Source: Halocafeteria seosinensis (lineage: Eukaryota > Sar > Bigyra > Bicosoecida). From it: 64,000 bases of DNA. Below, in pieces: positions 11,978 through 23,394 of the stretch. Made by a program: the position numbers and the translations under genes. Under the pieces are notes generated by a model. The model had not been told where the DNA came from, ran no database searches, and saw nothing but the letters and a program-made list of their open reading frames with translations. The DNA is taken from NCBI GenBank assembly GCA_001687465.1, contig LVLI01000233.1, positions 162,062 to 226,061 of the forward strand. Reading direction: 5' to 3'. Each line of letters opens with the position of its first letter. Position 1 is the first letter of the stretch.

Positions 11978-14162
11978 TTACGCTGAAATCTGCGGGCCGT
12001 ACTTCGAAAAGTCCGGGTAGTCAGACCCTTGGAAACGCTTATAGTTGTCCACAAATTTCTTTGCCAACATCTTTGCTTGCTCATCGTACTGCTCTTTGTT
12101 GTCCCAAGTGTTTCGTGGATTCAAAAGAGAGCTTTCGACACCAGGAAGAGATTTCGGAATAGACAGGCCAAAGAATGGCTCAGTCTCAAATTCGCACTTC
12201 TCGATGGAACCTGTTCATAGAGCATACCAACATCGAAGTCGTCAACTAGATGGAATGACATGCAACTAAGAGTGCAGAAACGTACCATCTAAGATTGCGT
12301 TCACGCAAGAGCGGGTCACTTGAATCTTCATCCTCTTACCAACACCGTATGGGCCTCCGCTCCAACCGGTGTTTACCAAGTACGCTTTGGTGTCATACTT
12401 TTCCATCTTCTCACCCAGCAGCTTGGCATATACCGTTGGATGTAAAGGCATGAATACATCGCCGAAGCAGTAGGAAAATGTAGCCTGTGTACAGCGACAA
12501 CACATGTTTAAGGATTGAGGACGGTGGTGCTCATATTACAGTGAGAGAAACTTACAACTGGTTCAGTAACACCGCGCTCAGTACCAGCTACTTTAGCGCT
12601 ATATCCAGAAAGGAAGTGATACATTGCCTGACCTCTGGTCAGTCTGGACACGGGAGGCAACACACCATAGGCATCGCATGCAAGGAAAAGGATGCATGAA
12701 GGGTGCTGGCCTCTACCGGAATCAACTCGATTATCGATATGAGTTAGCGGATAGCTGACGCGCCCATTCTCCGTTTTTGAACCGTCATCGTAATCAGGAA
12801 CTCCATCCTCTCTAATCTTGATATTCTCAAGAAGAGCGCCCGGGCGGATAGCATTATAGATTTCAGGTTCCGCTTTAGGATCCAACTTGTACGTTTTCGC
12901 GTAGCATCCTCCTTCGAGATTCCAAATACCCGTATCGTCCCATCCATGTTCATCGTCCCCGATGAGTTCGCGATTCGGGTCAGAGCTCAGGGTAGTTTTA
13001 CCAGTGCCAGATAAGCCGAAGAAGATTGCCGTGTCATTGCCATCTTTCGCTTTGTTAGCAGAACAGTGCATGGTCAACACATTGTTCAACGGGCACCACA
13101 TGTTCATCATGGCGAAGATACCCTTCTTCATTTCACCTGGGATAACGAATGGAGCCACGACAAACAAGAGCGGTTACTCCAAAATATCCAGTGCGGGATG
13201 CAGCGAGACATACCTCCATAGTAGGTTCCGCCGATAATTGCTCGCTTTCGCTCCACGTTGAAAATGACAAACACCTCACTATGAAGACTGTGCTTCTTCC
13301 AATCTTCGTCCGTTATTTTACAGCAATTCAGCTGTACAGTACAATGGCAAGAAGAGTCGTTGAAGCGAGACACTACCGAAAGGTTACGAGGAGGGTACAT
13401 ACGACGACGAAGTCAGGTTCTCTGCCGGCCAGTTCTTTCGCTTGCTCCTTGGTCGGGCGTCTAAACATGTTCGTTACGAAGTGATGCTGCCATGCAAGCT
13501 CTGCAATAAAAGCAATCCGACTCTTAGTGTGCCTTGCACTCCACTGAGCTGAGGCCACCCAAACGACATACCAGTCACAAATCGGACGTGGCGGCAGGAT
13601 TTATCACTAGCACCAACCCATCCATCAAAAACGTAGAGGCGCTTAGGAGTCGACGAAAAGTAGTTAGTACACTTGTTGTAGAGTTCGTCGAACACCTGAA
13701 GGAAACAAAATCAATTTGCATTATTGTTTTTTGCCCAGGGGTTTTCCGTGAAGATCCACGACTTACCTCTGGATCTGCGGGTTGGTTGATCTTGTTCCAG
13801 TCAATGTCTTTTTCAGACGGCGATTGCTTGACGATGAAGCGGTCTTTGGGAGATCGTCCAGTGAATTTGCCTGCGTAACACATGCCATCCATGGTGGTCA
13901 AGGTTGTCGAGCCACTTGAAGTTATGTCCGTAATACGCGTGATGGAACAAAGAACAAGACACATAATCTTACCTGTGTCGACGGCCATGGTGCCATTGTC
14001 GATCTGCGCGGTCTCCCCAAACTCCTTCTCATGGGTGTGGATCTCCTCGTAGGAGAGGTTGTGGAAAACAGGCACATCTTGGCCCACTTTTACGCCTAAT
14101 CCAGGCAAATCCAGCTTCTGACGGATTTCCTCCGTAGCAATGCCAGGTGCTGCTGAACTCAT
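11978..14162 (-). CDS. pckA: Phosphoenolpyruvate carboxykinase (ATP)
   Basis: Eight exons (14162-13973, 13870-13767, 13695-13572, 13500-13403, 13331-13214, 13136-12556, 12484-12286, 12210-11978) give 548 residues. It converts oxaloacetate plus ATP to PEP, CO2 and ADP, the first committed step of gluconeogenesis. Seen: [53 protein letters not shown], the ATP-type P-loop [25 protein letters not shown], and [13 protein letters not shown] followed by NTGWSGG. The P-loop wording and overall length place it in the ATP-dependent class, not the GTP class of animals. No obvious mitochondrial presequence: the N terminus begins [12 protein letters not shown]. Introns are 71-102 nt. It shares a short 3' spacer with the pyrophosphatase gene. 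Confidence 0.96.
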
Positions 14163-14460
14163 TGTTGTTGATTATTGAACACACAACAGAAATACACAAA
14201 GAGCAAAAGAAAACAAGCAAAATCCTGTTGACGACCAGTTGATGTGTGCTCGGACAGCGTAACAAGCCTTCCAATACTGAATTATCTTTGTCCCCGCGCC
14301 AGGTGGCACCGGCGGTCATTGACCCGCGCTCGTGCTGATAGTGTGAGTCTCATGACCTGGAGGTGGGTATAAATCTTTCAGCGGTGCGCTATCCGCCAGG
14401 TAGGTGTGGGAAAAAATGAAATATGTAAAAATAAAAATGCATACCATGCACTGCACTTTT

Positions 14461-14507
14461 TACCGGTTGTACATGTACAGTATTGTTGTCATACTGTTGT
14501 ACCGGTA
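14461..14507. repeat. Nested imperfect palindrome upstream of pckA
   Basis: The outer arms are TACCGGT and ACCGGTA, the inner arms ACAGTAT and ATACTGT, and the left half contains the perfect palindrome GTACATGTAC. Arms are about 7 bp each with a bulge between. The position, about 300 bp upstream of the PEP carboxykinase start, would suit a regulatory site or a cruciform, but nothing in the sequence proves this. Confidence 0.5.
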
Positions 14508-14835
14508 CCTGCATAGCCCATACACCACTGATACACTGCGTACAAGTAGTTGTAGTGTAGGTAACGCGTAGAAAAACTCAGCGCATTGTTGTAAGGTTTT
14601 CAATGCAAATACTGTCTCAGAATCAGCTAGTATGTTCGTACTCCCATGACTTGTTCTAGTCCGGCTTGGAGAAGGGAAAATTCGGACCAATTGGCGTCCT
14701 TACCTGTCACCAATCGACAACACGCTTCAAGCTCCCAGCCCTCCCCAGTCGTCACAACTGCTTAACAAACGGGAACTACAAAAAAGTTGCGTCGCATGTC
14801 CAGCGTTGTGATTCAATTTGCAAATCATGGATCTG

Positions 14836-14864
14836 CTGTCAGCCTGTCACTGACAGCCTGTCAG
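14836..14864. repeat. Short direct and inverted repeat cluster
   Basis: The unit CAGCCTGTCA occurs twice within 29 bases, with TGTCACTGACA between forming a small palindrome. Function unknown. Confidence 0.5.
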
Positions 14865-15292
14865 ACTGCTGAAGTTCAGCCGACTCCGGGGGCGGAAATT
14901 GTACCTCACAGCTAACCGGTTGTTGGTCTGGTAGCTAAATTCTTGCAGAGTAGAAAATGTTCGTGGATTGTCAACTCGACTGAGCAAACGATAAACGACC
15001 TCACTGGTTTTTGGAAACAAAGTGCGTCGACAAGATCTTCCCGTAAGTTACAGGTAGCAATTACTTTGGCGACCGATCCATTTATGAAGCATCGGGTGGA
15101 ATGCAAGTGCAAAGTGGAACCGTATCCGGCGTGGGCTGTTCTTTGTTCTACACCTACTAGCTTCGTAGAGAACCCAGAAACAAGAATGCGTGACCAAGAA
15201 CCGAAACTGTATTGAAATTATCCCATTATGTGTAGGTTATGCTGGCATGAAAAATCCATTGTGTGTGTACAGCAAAAGGACGAAGAAAAATC

Positions 15293-15965
15293 ATGAAGCT
15301 ATTGCTCGTTAGCGCCGTGATCGCTGCAAGTGTCGCAGCCACTGCCGCAGACAGCCTTCCAAGTCATCTTCAGTAAGTGCGATAAATTTTGATGAGACCC
15401 ATTGGCAAGAATCGTCGGAGATCATGCAGCGTTTCGGGAATTGCACTCACCTCTGTCTCCCTTGCGATACAGACAAGCTTGGCAGTACCAGCAATATGGA
15501 GTATGCAACGCGTGGGACCTCACCCACTATGAAGACCATGTACTTAAGTGCATGGGAAACAGTATATACAAACAATGCCAAAGCCACAACTTTAAGTAAG
15601 TGATCTTGTCTCCCGTGAACCTACCTGCGTTCGGTACCACTATGCATCTTTGTGGTTACAGGAGCGTAAAAGACATGGGAGACAACTGGTACAGGGTGGA
15701 GTACTACGTGAACCCTGGAGCAATGGTGTTCTGCCTGTTTGTGTTGGACGAAGACCCGGTAAAGGGAGTACAGAAGAATTCACCTATGTGTGGATCGGCT
15801 CCTCCGAAAGCGGCAGCCACCGAATGGAAACGTAAGGTTAAGAGCTGGTTCCTTGCTGCAATGGTCGATATGTTCCCCAATGGTCTGCTTGACTGCCCTG
15901 CAGAAGGAAATTGCACCGGTTCTTCGTTTGAAACCTCTTTTGTGCGTGGTGCCCAGATTAACTAA
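15293..15965 (+). CDS. Small secreted cysteine-containing protein, family unknown
   Basis: Three exons (15293-15372, 15473-15595, 15662-15965) give 168 residues. The start is a clear signal peptide: MKLLLVSAVIAASVAATAA, with a likely cleavage site near Ala-Asp. The mature part has seven cysteines (in VCNAW, LKCMG, KQCQS, VFCLF, PMCGS, LDCPA and GNCTG), fitting disulphides in an extracytoplasmic protein, and one NCT glycosylation sequon. I do not recognise a family and no catalytic motif stands out. Introns of 100 and 66 nt, both phase 2, have good GTAAGT donors, which makes the gene model credible despite lack of homology. Confidence 0.7.
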
Positions 15966-16276
15966 CCGTACAACCTTGGTACTTCATCGTAAACTGCGAA
16001 GTAAAGGGATACCACCCAATACAATACCGACATGAATCCATCATCACTCGCTGCTCACCATAACACAGACACCTACTTCCGTGATGGTTCACCCAACATA
16101 GTCGTTCTTGGTAGTGGAGCGACATCTCAGCAAACACATTGGTCTTATGATAATCCAACTCGTCCAAACAAAGGGCAAGAGTTGAAGTTACTCGCTACCA
16201 CGGGCACCTGTCAGCACCAATTTGCCTAACACCACCATATCCCTCCCTATCATCCGCTGATTCAAACTACCTATGT

Positions 16277-17424
16277 TCAACGGCAGTTTAGTAGTGACTT
16301 ATTGTCACCCAAGACTCTCTGGCCCAGAACAATCAATGGTGATATAGTAATTACCAAACTTTGTATCGGTTCCCTATGTGTAGCACTGGTACTTGATTCT
16401 AGCCACTGTGATTGCAGATGAAATAACGTGGATATCACACACCGTCCTCCTTCCACCATCACACTTTTGATATCAACTTCCCCGAGCTGGTGCATCATCG
16501 ATACCCAATCAAGATAAAATCGACAGTTTCCGTTTCCATCGACAACACCCTTGGCTGGACACTTTTTGACCTGGGCCCCTCGTTTGACAGCCTCCGTAAT
16601 GCGGCATTCCACAGATTTCGCGAGTTCCTGCCGCGTTTGTGCATTTGGTTGCGCAGCATCCTCCCATTGTATTGCACTCATGTCTGCAGCCATGATGATA
16701 GGTCTTAGTGTGTCTTCTGAGTTCATTAATTTTACATCCATGGGACAACGGAGTGTTGGATCAAGAACTACTGGGCGGGGACTTGGCCCTTCCACTCTCC
16801 GTGTTGTAAGCGATGGATTGTCATTCACCACTGTCCCTACTCCAACGAGGATCGCATCGTGGCTGGCTCGTAGAGCATGCGTCATATCCATAGTCTCCTC
16901 ACAACTCAGAGTAATTTGCTCATCTGGACGAGTATCGATAGACGAGTTCAAGCCATAATGATCACCAGATCAAGAGTGTGAAGGACCTAATCTGCTCCAT
17001 ACGTACTGTTTGGACCAGCTATCGAGCCATCTAGACTTTGCGCATATGCTAGTGTGACATGAGGGCGACCCTCATGTGTTTTGGTTTCCTGCGTAAACTC
17101 ACGAATACTGTCTTTAACTTGCCGAATGATGCAGTTCCAGCTTGGTTCCGCTGCTGCCATGGTGGCACCTTGGAGCACAGCCCCAGAACAAAGCCTACCT
17201 ATTGACCCATGAAAAAATGCACAATCAATCCTCATAAGGCCTCTATTATAGGGAGGTTCTATACTATTCCATAGACGTCCTATACGCGCACTACAGTAAT
17301 GTCTAGCCGATCCGACAAATCGGCGACAATCTTTTTTGCCCTTGTGAAGCTCAACTTCAACTTCCTTGAGACGAAGTTCAAAGCTGTCATTGTCAAGCAA
17401 TCTTTCCCGGTTATCGGTCGCCAT
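16277..17424 (-). CDS. Stand-alone riboflavin-pathway pyrimidine reductase (RibD C-terminal/Rib7-like)
   Basis: Exons 17424-17007 and 16923-16277 give 354 residues. From about residue 120 it reads as the dihydrofolate-reductase-like reductase domain of riboflavin synthesis: RPHVTLAYAQSLDGSIAGP, MDMTHALRASHDAILVGVGTV, NDNPSLTTR, and KSVMVEGG near the C terminus. This enzyme reduces the ribosyl group of the diaminopyrimidine intermediate with NADPH. No deaminase (HAE/PCxxC) domain precedes it, so it is of the stand-alone kind seen in fungi and archaea. The first ~120 residues are an unrecognised basic extension, and an internal ATG in a perfect context (about 17162, MAAAEPSW) could be the true start. 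Confidence 0.85.
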
Positions 17425-17572
17425 TTTTGTGTTTGTTGACGTTATACATTGTGAAAGGAAAGATCTGCAAGCTGGGATCGTGCTGTTCAAGTGTTGCGAG
17501 TGGAGAGTGTCCAAGCAACAGAGTCGTGAAGGCTCGGTTAACTTCTAACGGTGGTGCCAATCACGATACACG

Positions 17573-20500
17573 ATGCCTAGGCTTATTATAAAGCAAATCA
17601 CCCTTACCAATTTCAAGTCCTATGCTGGGACGAAGGTTTTAGGTCCATATGATCCCCATTTCACTGCGACGGTATGTATATCCCCTTCAATCTTGCCCGT
17701 TTACTCCTCCGCGCGCGTCCCTTAACGGCCGCCGCCTCTAACTTTCCCTTATAAACCCTTTTTGTCGTTTTGATTCACTCAGGTCGGTCCCAATGGGAGC
17801 GGTAAGAGCAATACGATCGATGCTTTGCTGTTCGTATTCGGCAAGCGGGCTAGCAAACTACGGTTGAAAAAGGTATCTGAGTTGATACACAAGAGCTCTG
17901 ACTACCCTGATGTGGAATCAGCAACCGTAGATGTTCATTTTCGGGAAGTCGAAGACAAAGAAGATGGTTCTCATGAAGTTATCCCTAACACAGACCTCAT
18001 CGTCTCGCGAACAGCATTCAAGAATAATACCTCCAAGTATTACATTAATGGAACCGGAAGTTCCTTTACAGAAGTGACAGCCCTCCTTCGTGAGAAGGGA
18101 ATTGACTTGGATAACAACCGTTTTCTCATTCTTCAGGGAGAAGTTGAACAAATTTCTCAAATGCGCCCCAAAGCGCAAACCCCACATGAAGTTGGTCTTT
18201 TGGAATATTTGGAAGATATCATTGGGTCCAACAAATATGTGGAGGCTATCGAAGAGTCAGGTAAAACGGTGGATCAGCTTAACGAGACTCGGAACGAGCG
18301 TTTGAATCGCGTGAAGGCCGTGGAGAAAGAAAAGAACAACCTAGAGGGATCAAAAGCCGAAGCGGAGAAGTATCTGCAAAAAGACCAAGAAGTACAAATA
18401 AAGCGCTCTACTCTGTATCAGCTATATCGTCATGAGTCGCAACAGCAAGTCGATCAAGCAGAGCAGAAGAAGACGCAGTTCCAAGAGAAACTGGATTACG
18501 AAAGGAACAAACTGGAAGGTCTAAAAGAAGAGCTCGCGCAGTATGAGAAAGAGTATGATGAAAAATACAAACAGTACCAGGAAGTGGAGCAACAAGTGAA
18601 GACTGCGAAAAAAGAGTTTACGGAATACGAGCGCCAAGATATCAAGTACAGAGAGGAAATCAAAGAGTGCAAGAACAAAGTGAAAAAACTGGAAACCAAT
18701 TACGAGAAAGAAGTCTCGAAGGAGAAAACCGAAAACAAAACCGTTGAGCAAAATGAGAAAAAACTCCCAGAACTCGAAAAAGAGGTCGAATCACTCCAAT
18801 CTCAAAAGGAAGAATGTGAGAAGAGGCTGGATGAGATCTACAGGAACATGAGGGTAAGACTTGCTTTCCCGATTCCACTTTTTAGTCTTTATTTACGTGA
18901 CCTTCTCCCATACAGGGTAAAACTGAAAGTCTAAGAAACGAGCTCGAGAAGAAGCAGAAGGAATACGAACCATTTGCAGAACGGTTGAATACCGTGGATA
19001 GTGAGATTAACAGAAAGAGTAACGATTTGAAGGTAAGAAGAAATTTACGGACTTCTCATTCAGCCACCTCTATACTGCGTTATTAATGCAGATGACTCAA
19101 GATCGCATTGACACCCACCAAAAGGACATAGAAAAATACGAGCAGGAAAAGCAAGAGCTACAGGAGAAGCTCAAGAATACCAACAAGCAGTATGAAGAAA
19201 CGAAGAAAGAGTATGACCAAAAGAAAGAACGCCTCGATTGTGCCCAAAGAGATCTCCGAGTATCGCGGGATGAACTCAGCAACATCGAGGATGAAATCAA
19301 GACGGTTCGTGCTGAGATAGATGATTCAAAGGCGTCTATTTCTGCCGCTTCGTCCCAGAACAATGTCACAAAGCAGCTCATGGCCGCGGCAAAAAGAGGG
19401 GGCAAATTGGAGAATAGTGGTCTTGCCGGTCGTCTCGGTGATTTGGGGACGATTGACCCTAAGTATGATGTTGCCATCTCCACGGCCTGCCCTGGCTTAA
19501 GCTGGTTAGTCACTGAGACTACAGCTGGTGCGGAAGAATGCGTATCGTTTCTCCGACAGAAAAACCGTGGAAGAGCCAAATTCGTAATGATGGACAAAGT
19601 GCAATGGCTTAAGGATAAAATGACCAGTCGACCTCGAATTCCTTCCGGAGCACAGAGGCTTTTTGACCTAGTCGATATTCCGCAAGAATATAAACTGGCG
19701 TTTTACTTCGTTATGAGAGATACACTTGTAGCCGATAACTTGGAGCAGGCAGTGAAAATCGCTTACCAAGGAGGGAGGCCTTGGAAGGTAGTTACACTTC
19801 AAGGAGAACTAATTGACGCCAACGGAACAATGTCCGGTGGGGGCGGGAAAAGTCGTTCTGGGCTTATGAATCTAAGTGGAACTGCAAGGGCAGCCTCAGC
19901 AAGTGGTGGAGTATCTGAGAAGGATATTGAAAAGAAAGAGAAGAAACTGAAGACTTTAACCCAGCAATATGAAGACACGAATAAGACTGTCCAGTCTCTT
20001 CAACAGGATGTATCAGCGTTGGAATCTGAACTTCCCAAATTGTCAAAAACGATGAAACGAATGCAAATGGATATCGATGCATTCAAGAATCGCGTAAATG
20101 ATCTCGAGAGCCAACTTGAGTCCCTTCGAGGAAAGAGTGCCATCTCAAAGAAGGAAGAAAAAGAAATGAAGGTGAGCATTGCGTACAGGGTCATTTGCCA
20201 CGATTCCTCTTCAAGTGCGTGTGTGTCAATATGTGTTTGCAGGACAACGAAAAAGAACTGAAGGAACTAGAAAAGAAGCGGGAATCTATTGTAGCTGAAT
20301 CGGAAAAACTGAAGAAGGAAATTGCTGACCTTGAAGATCAAATTACCCAAGCTGGTGGCAAAGAACTTAGCGAGGCTAAAGACGAGATGAAGACAATTGA
20401 GAAGCGCTTAGAGCAACAGCGAGGAGCTATTACCAAAGCGAAAGTTGCTATAAAGACGTCATCGAAGAACGCCGCCAAAGCTAAAGAAGCCGCTGAGCAA

Positions 20501-21849
20501 GTCCAGGAAGACCTGAAATCCGAGAAAGCACGCCTTGAGGAACTTCAAAACAAGTTTAAGGAAATTGAAAACGAGGCCCTCACGGTTCTGCAAAATATGC
20601 AAAATGCCGAACAGCTCGCGAAGGATAGAGGCCAAGAGCTACAAACCGTAAAGGACAAGTTTAAGAAAATTGAGAGCTCGATCAAAAATATTAGAAGCGT
20701 CGAAGTCGACATAACCCACGCAATGGAAGATTGTGATACCACAATCAATAATGCAAAGAAGAGCATATCACAGTTCAATGGTAAACTTGAGCAGATACAG
20801 AGGAACTTTAGTTGGAATCTCCAGTTGCTTGGACAAGATAAACAGCAAGAGACCGATGGAGAAGCATCAGAGCGAAACGAACAACAAGATGGGACCGAAG
20901 AGAATGCTGAGTCCACAGCACAGTCGTTACCAACTGCGTCACAAGAGGAGCTGGATGAACATACAGAAGATGAATTGAAATACGCCATTACTATTCTCGA
21001 AGCACAACGAGATGAATTGAAGAACGATGTTAATATGCAAGCAATTCAGGAGTATCACAAGAAAGAGGAAGAGTTTAAGAATCGCTTAAGTGAACTCGAA
21101 GAAACAAGCCAGGAAAGAGACGAAGCCCGCAAACAGTATGATGCTCTGCGCAAAAAGAGGTTGGATGACTTCATGGCAGGCTTTGGCACTATCACGTTAA
21201 AGTTGAAGGAAATGTACCAGATGTTAACCCTGGGAGGAGATGCGGAATTGGAACTGGTGAACTCTCTCGACCCGTTTGATGGTGTTGTTTTCACGTGAGT
21301 AGAAGGACAGTAACACTTGGGTGTAAACGATCGTTTGTAACCCCGTTCCTTTAAACATGCAGAGTACGTCCTCCGAAGAAGAGCTGGAAGAATATCTCCA
21401 ACCTCTCTGGAGGAGAAAAAACGTTGGCGTCTCTCGCATTGGTATTTGCCCTCCACCACTTCAAGGTAAGCATGATATACTTCTCACCGCGTCTACCCTC
21501 ATCACTTACATACGACTTTCCAATGTCTTGCTCGCAGCCTACCCCATTGTACGTAATGGACGAAATAGATGCCGCCTTGGATTTCAAGAATGTATCGATT
21601 GTGGCGAACTACATCAAAGAGAGGACGAAGAACGCCCAGTTTATCATCATCTCTTTACGAAACAACATGTTCGAACTGGCTGACCGGTTGGTCGGAATAT
21701 ACAAAACTAATGATGCAACAAAGTCCGTGACAATCGATCCTCATGCTTTCTCAGAAAAGGGGATCACCACTAAACAAGGGGATAGTTCAGGTAAGGAGAA
21801 TAGGGCAGCCCTAGGTGAGACTACTAACCAAGTCGCAAGTAGCGCATAA
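17573..21849 (+). CDS. SMC4: Condensin subunit SMC4
   Basis: Seven exons (17573-17671, 17783-18853, 18916-19032, 19092-20171, 20243-21294, 21363-21465, 21538-21849) give 1,277 residues, the usual SMC length. Head part 1: FKSYAGTKVLGPY and Walker A GPNGSGKSN, then FVFGKRASKLRLKKVSELIH and QGEVEQIS. Two long coiled coils flank a hinge (AGRLGDLGTIDPKYDVAI ... MSGGGGKSRSGLM). The C-terminal head carries signature LSGGEKTLASLALVFALH and Walker B PLYVMDEIDAALD. The KSYAG start and LRLKKVSELIH wording are SMC4-like rather than SMC1-3. It forms condensin with SMC2 to compact chromosomes. The start ATG is 149 bp from the divergent reductase start. Confidence 0.96.
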
Positions 21850-21877
21850 GCAAATGTGATAAACCGCAACCTTTTTT

Positions 21878-23107
21878 CTATGATGCTAGCTTGGGTGACG
21901 ACAAGTAGTCGAGCATCCCAAATCTAACTCCTGTTCCACAAACATCTTCTGGCAGAATCGCCGGTATCACGTGTAACTCAAATAGCTCTTTCAGTTCAGA
22001 ACACCAATTCAGTGAGCTCAACACCAACGAGGTACACAGCGCCACACACCCTCCAACAGAGGCTCCTACAATGGTATCTCCGATCCAATGACATCCGAAA
22101 TGAACGCGTGCCCACATTGTTAGTGGTATAATGCATAAGTATTTCGATTCCCCGGTGTAGCAAGCCATAACAAATGCAACTACTGCCGCCTGCTAACAAG
22201 GAGCAACTTGTAGTTCGAGCAGTGAAAAGAGATACATAGTGGCCGACTATGCCTTGAATACACATACCTGGGCAGAATCACCGCTTGGAAACGATTCGTT
22301 GTTGACCAGAGCTCGGACGTCTGGCTTTCGATGAGCAAATCTCAGTGCTGTTGGCCGTACACGCCTGAAATGTTTCTTTCCAATCGAAGTCAAAATGACA
22401 GTGAGTATACTGCATCAGGAAGATAAGAAAATAAAAAATGAACTCAGTTTGTCTATTGGGGCAGAGTATATCTTGTTGACCCACTTTGAAACTATCATCA
22501 CGAGCGACAGTACTGCAGGAGCGATAGGCAGCATTATCGCCAGAATGACGGGAATTCCATACGTCCCAAAAGTCATAGCAAACGGAAACAATAAAAGGTC
22601 TAGTAATGGCCATTTCCAGTTTTGCACCATACAACTCCATTCACGGTCGTATGCCAGCACGCTCCTAAGCAACTTTTGTCCTTTAGGCAAGTCGTCCAGG
22701 TCTTGTCTAGTATCCAGTCGTGATTCGCTTGTCTCGGAGGCTCCAGGATAAGACACTTTCCGCGGCACAAAGAAGTCATACAGCTTCTTGAACCTTAATC
22801 TCCCGGGGTAATTGAAAAAGTAACGAGGCTCCGTATGGTAGAGCGTATTTCTTATGGAGGGAGGAAGCGAAACACTTCGTGGTCGGCAGTGATTCCTCGA
22901 TGAAGTTTTGCGTTTGATTGTCTCCGCGTCGTGGGCGGTGGCACCACGAGCACGTTTCGTCCCAGGAGATGCATCGCCTCGAAACGTCAGAGGGGTCCGA
23001 GGAGTGGCGTCGCCTCCTTCATGCTCAGCTTGGCAGGAGCACTCTTCGCTGCTGCCGCTGCTGCTCACATTATCATCCTCTGGAACATGTGCACGGATGT
23101 TTTCCAT
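21878..23107 (-). CDS. PAP2-type lipid phosphatase family protein with PSGD in place of PSGH
   Basis: Exons 23107-22485, 22409-22268 and 22189-21878 give 358 residues. The N-terminal ~170 are polar and probably cytosolic. Hydrophobic segments follow (LLDLLLFPFAMTFG; PVILAIMLPIAPAVLSLVM). PAP2 motifs: KKHFRRVRPTALR (motif 1), NESFPSGDSAQAA (motif 2, with Asp where the phosphatase family has His), and ARVHFGCHWIGDTIVG (motif 3, R-H-D present). Members remove phosphate from phosphatidate and related lipids at membranes. The His-to-Asp change affects a residue important in well-studied enzymes, so activity is uncertain. Start taken at ATG MENIRAHV; the frame stays open slightly further upstream. 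Divergent from OST3/6 with a 287-bp spacer. Confidence 0.85.
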
Positions 23108-23394
23108 TCCACGAATGGGTGGGTGTGGATGTACAAGGGAAATAGAAGGCGATCTCCTGCTCTGTGCTGCGCAATACGACACGTAGAGGCTTCATTTTAG
23201 GCAAGACAAGGATATCCCGTCGATCTGAGCCGAACCGGACAAACAATTGTGATACTCCAGAACCAGCACTTATCTATCTGTCGTTATCAGTGGAGTACGC
23301 CGTGCTTTCGAGATTGTATTCAGCAGAGGGGGTGTGTCCGTGTGTATATACTAGATATTACGGCTTCCTCTAGGGTGTCGTTGGAGCGGTGAAA

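Larger units (their letters stand above)
14163..15292. promoter_or_regulatory. Divergent upstream region of PEP carboxykinase and a secreted-protein gene
   Basis: About 1.1 kb without a supported gene, between two divergent starts. It holds a TATAAAT sequence at about 14369, a set of nested palindromes at 14461-14507 and a direct/inverted repeat cluster at 14836-14864 (listed separately). No tRNA was found. The promoter role is inference from position only. Confidence 0.4.

Noticed and set aside
16551-16958. 135-codon plus-strand open frame
   Set aside because: Antisense to the reductase domain, which has clear homology on the minus strand.
19097-19597. 166-codon minus frame, and a similar one at 20545-20988
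   Set aside because: Both lie opposite the SMC4 coiled coils; Phe/Ser-rich composition is the usual shadow of Lys/Glu codons.
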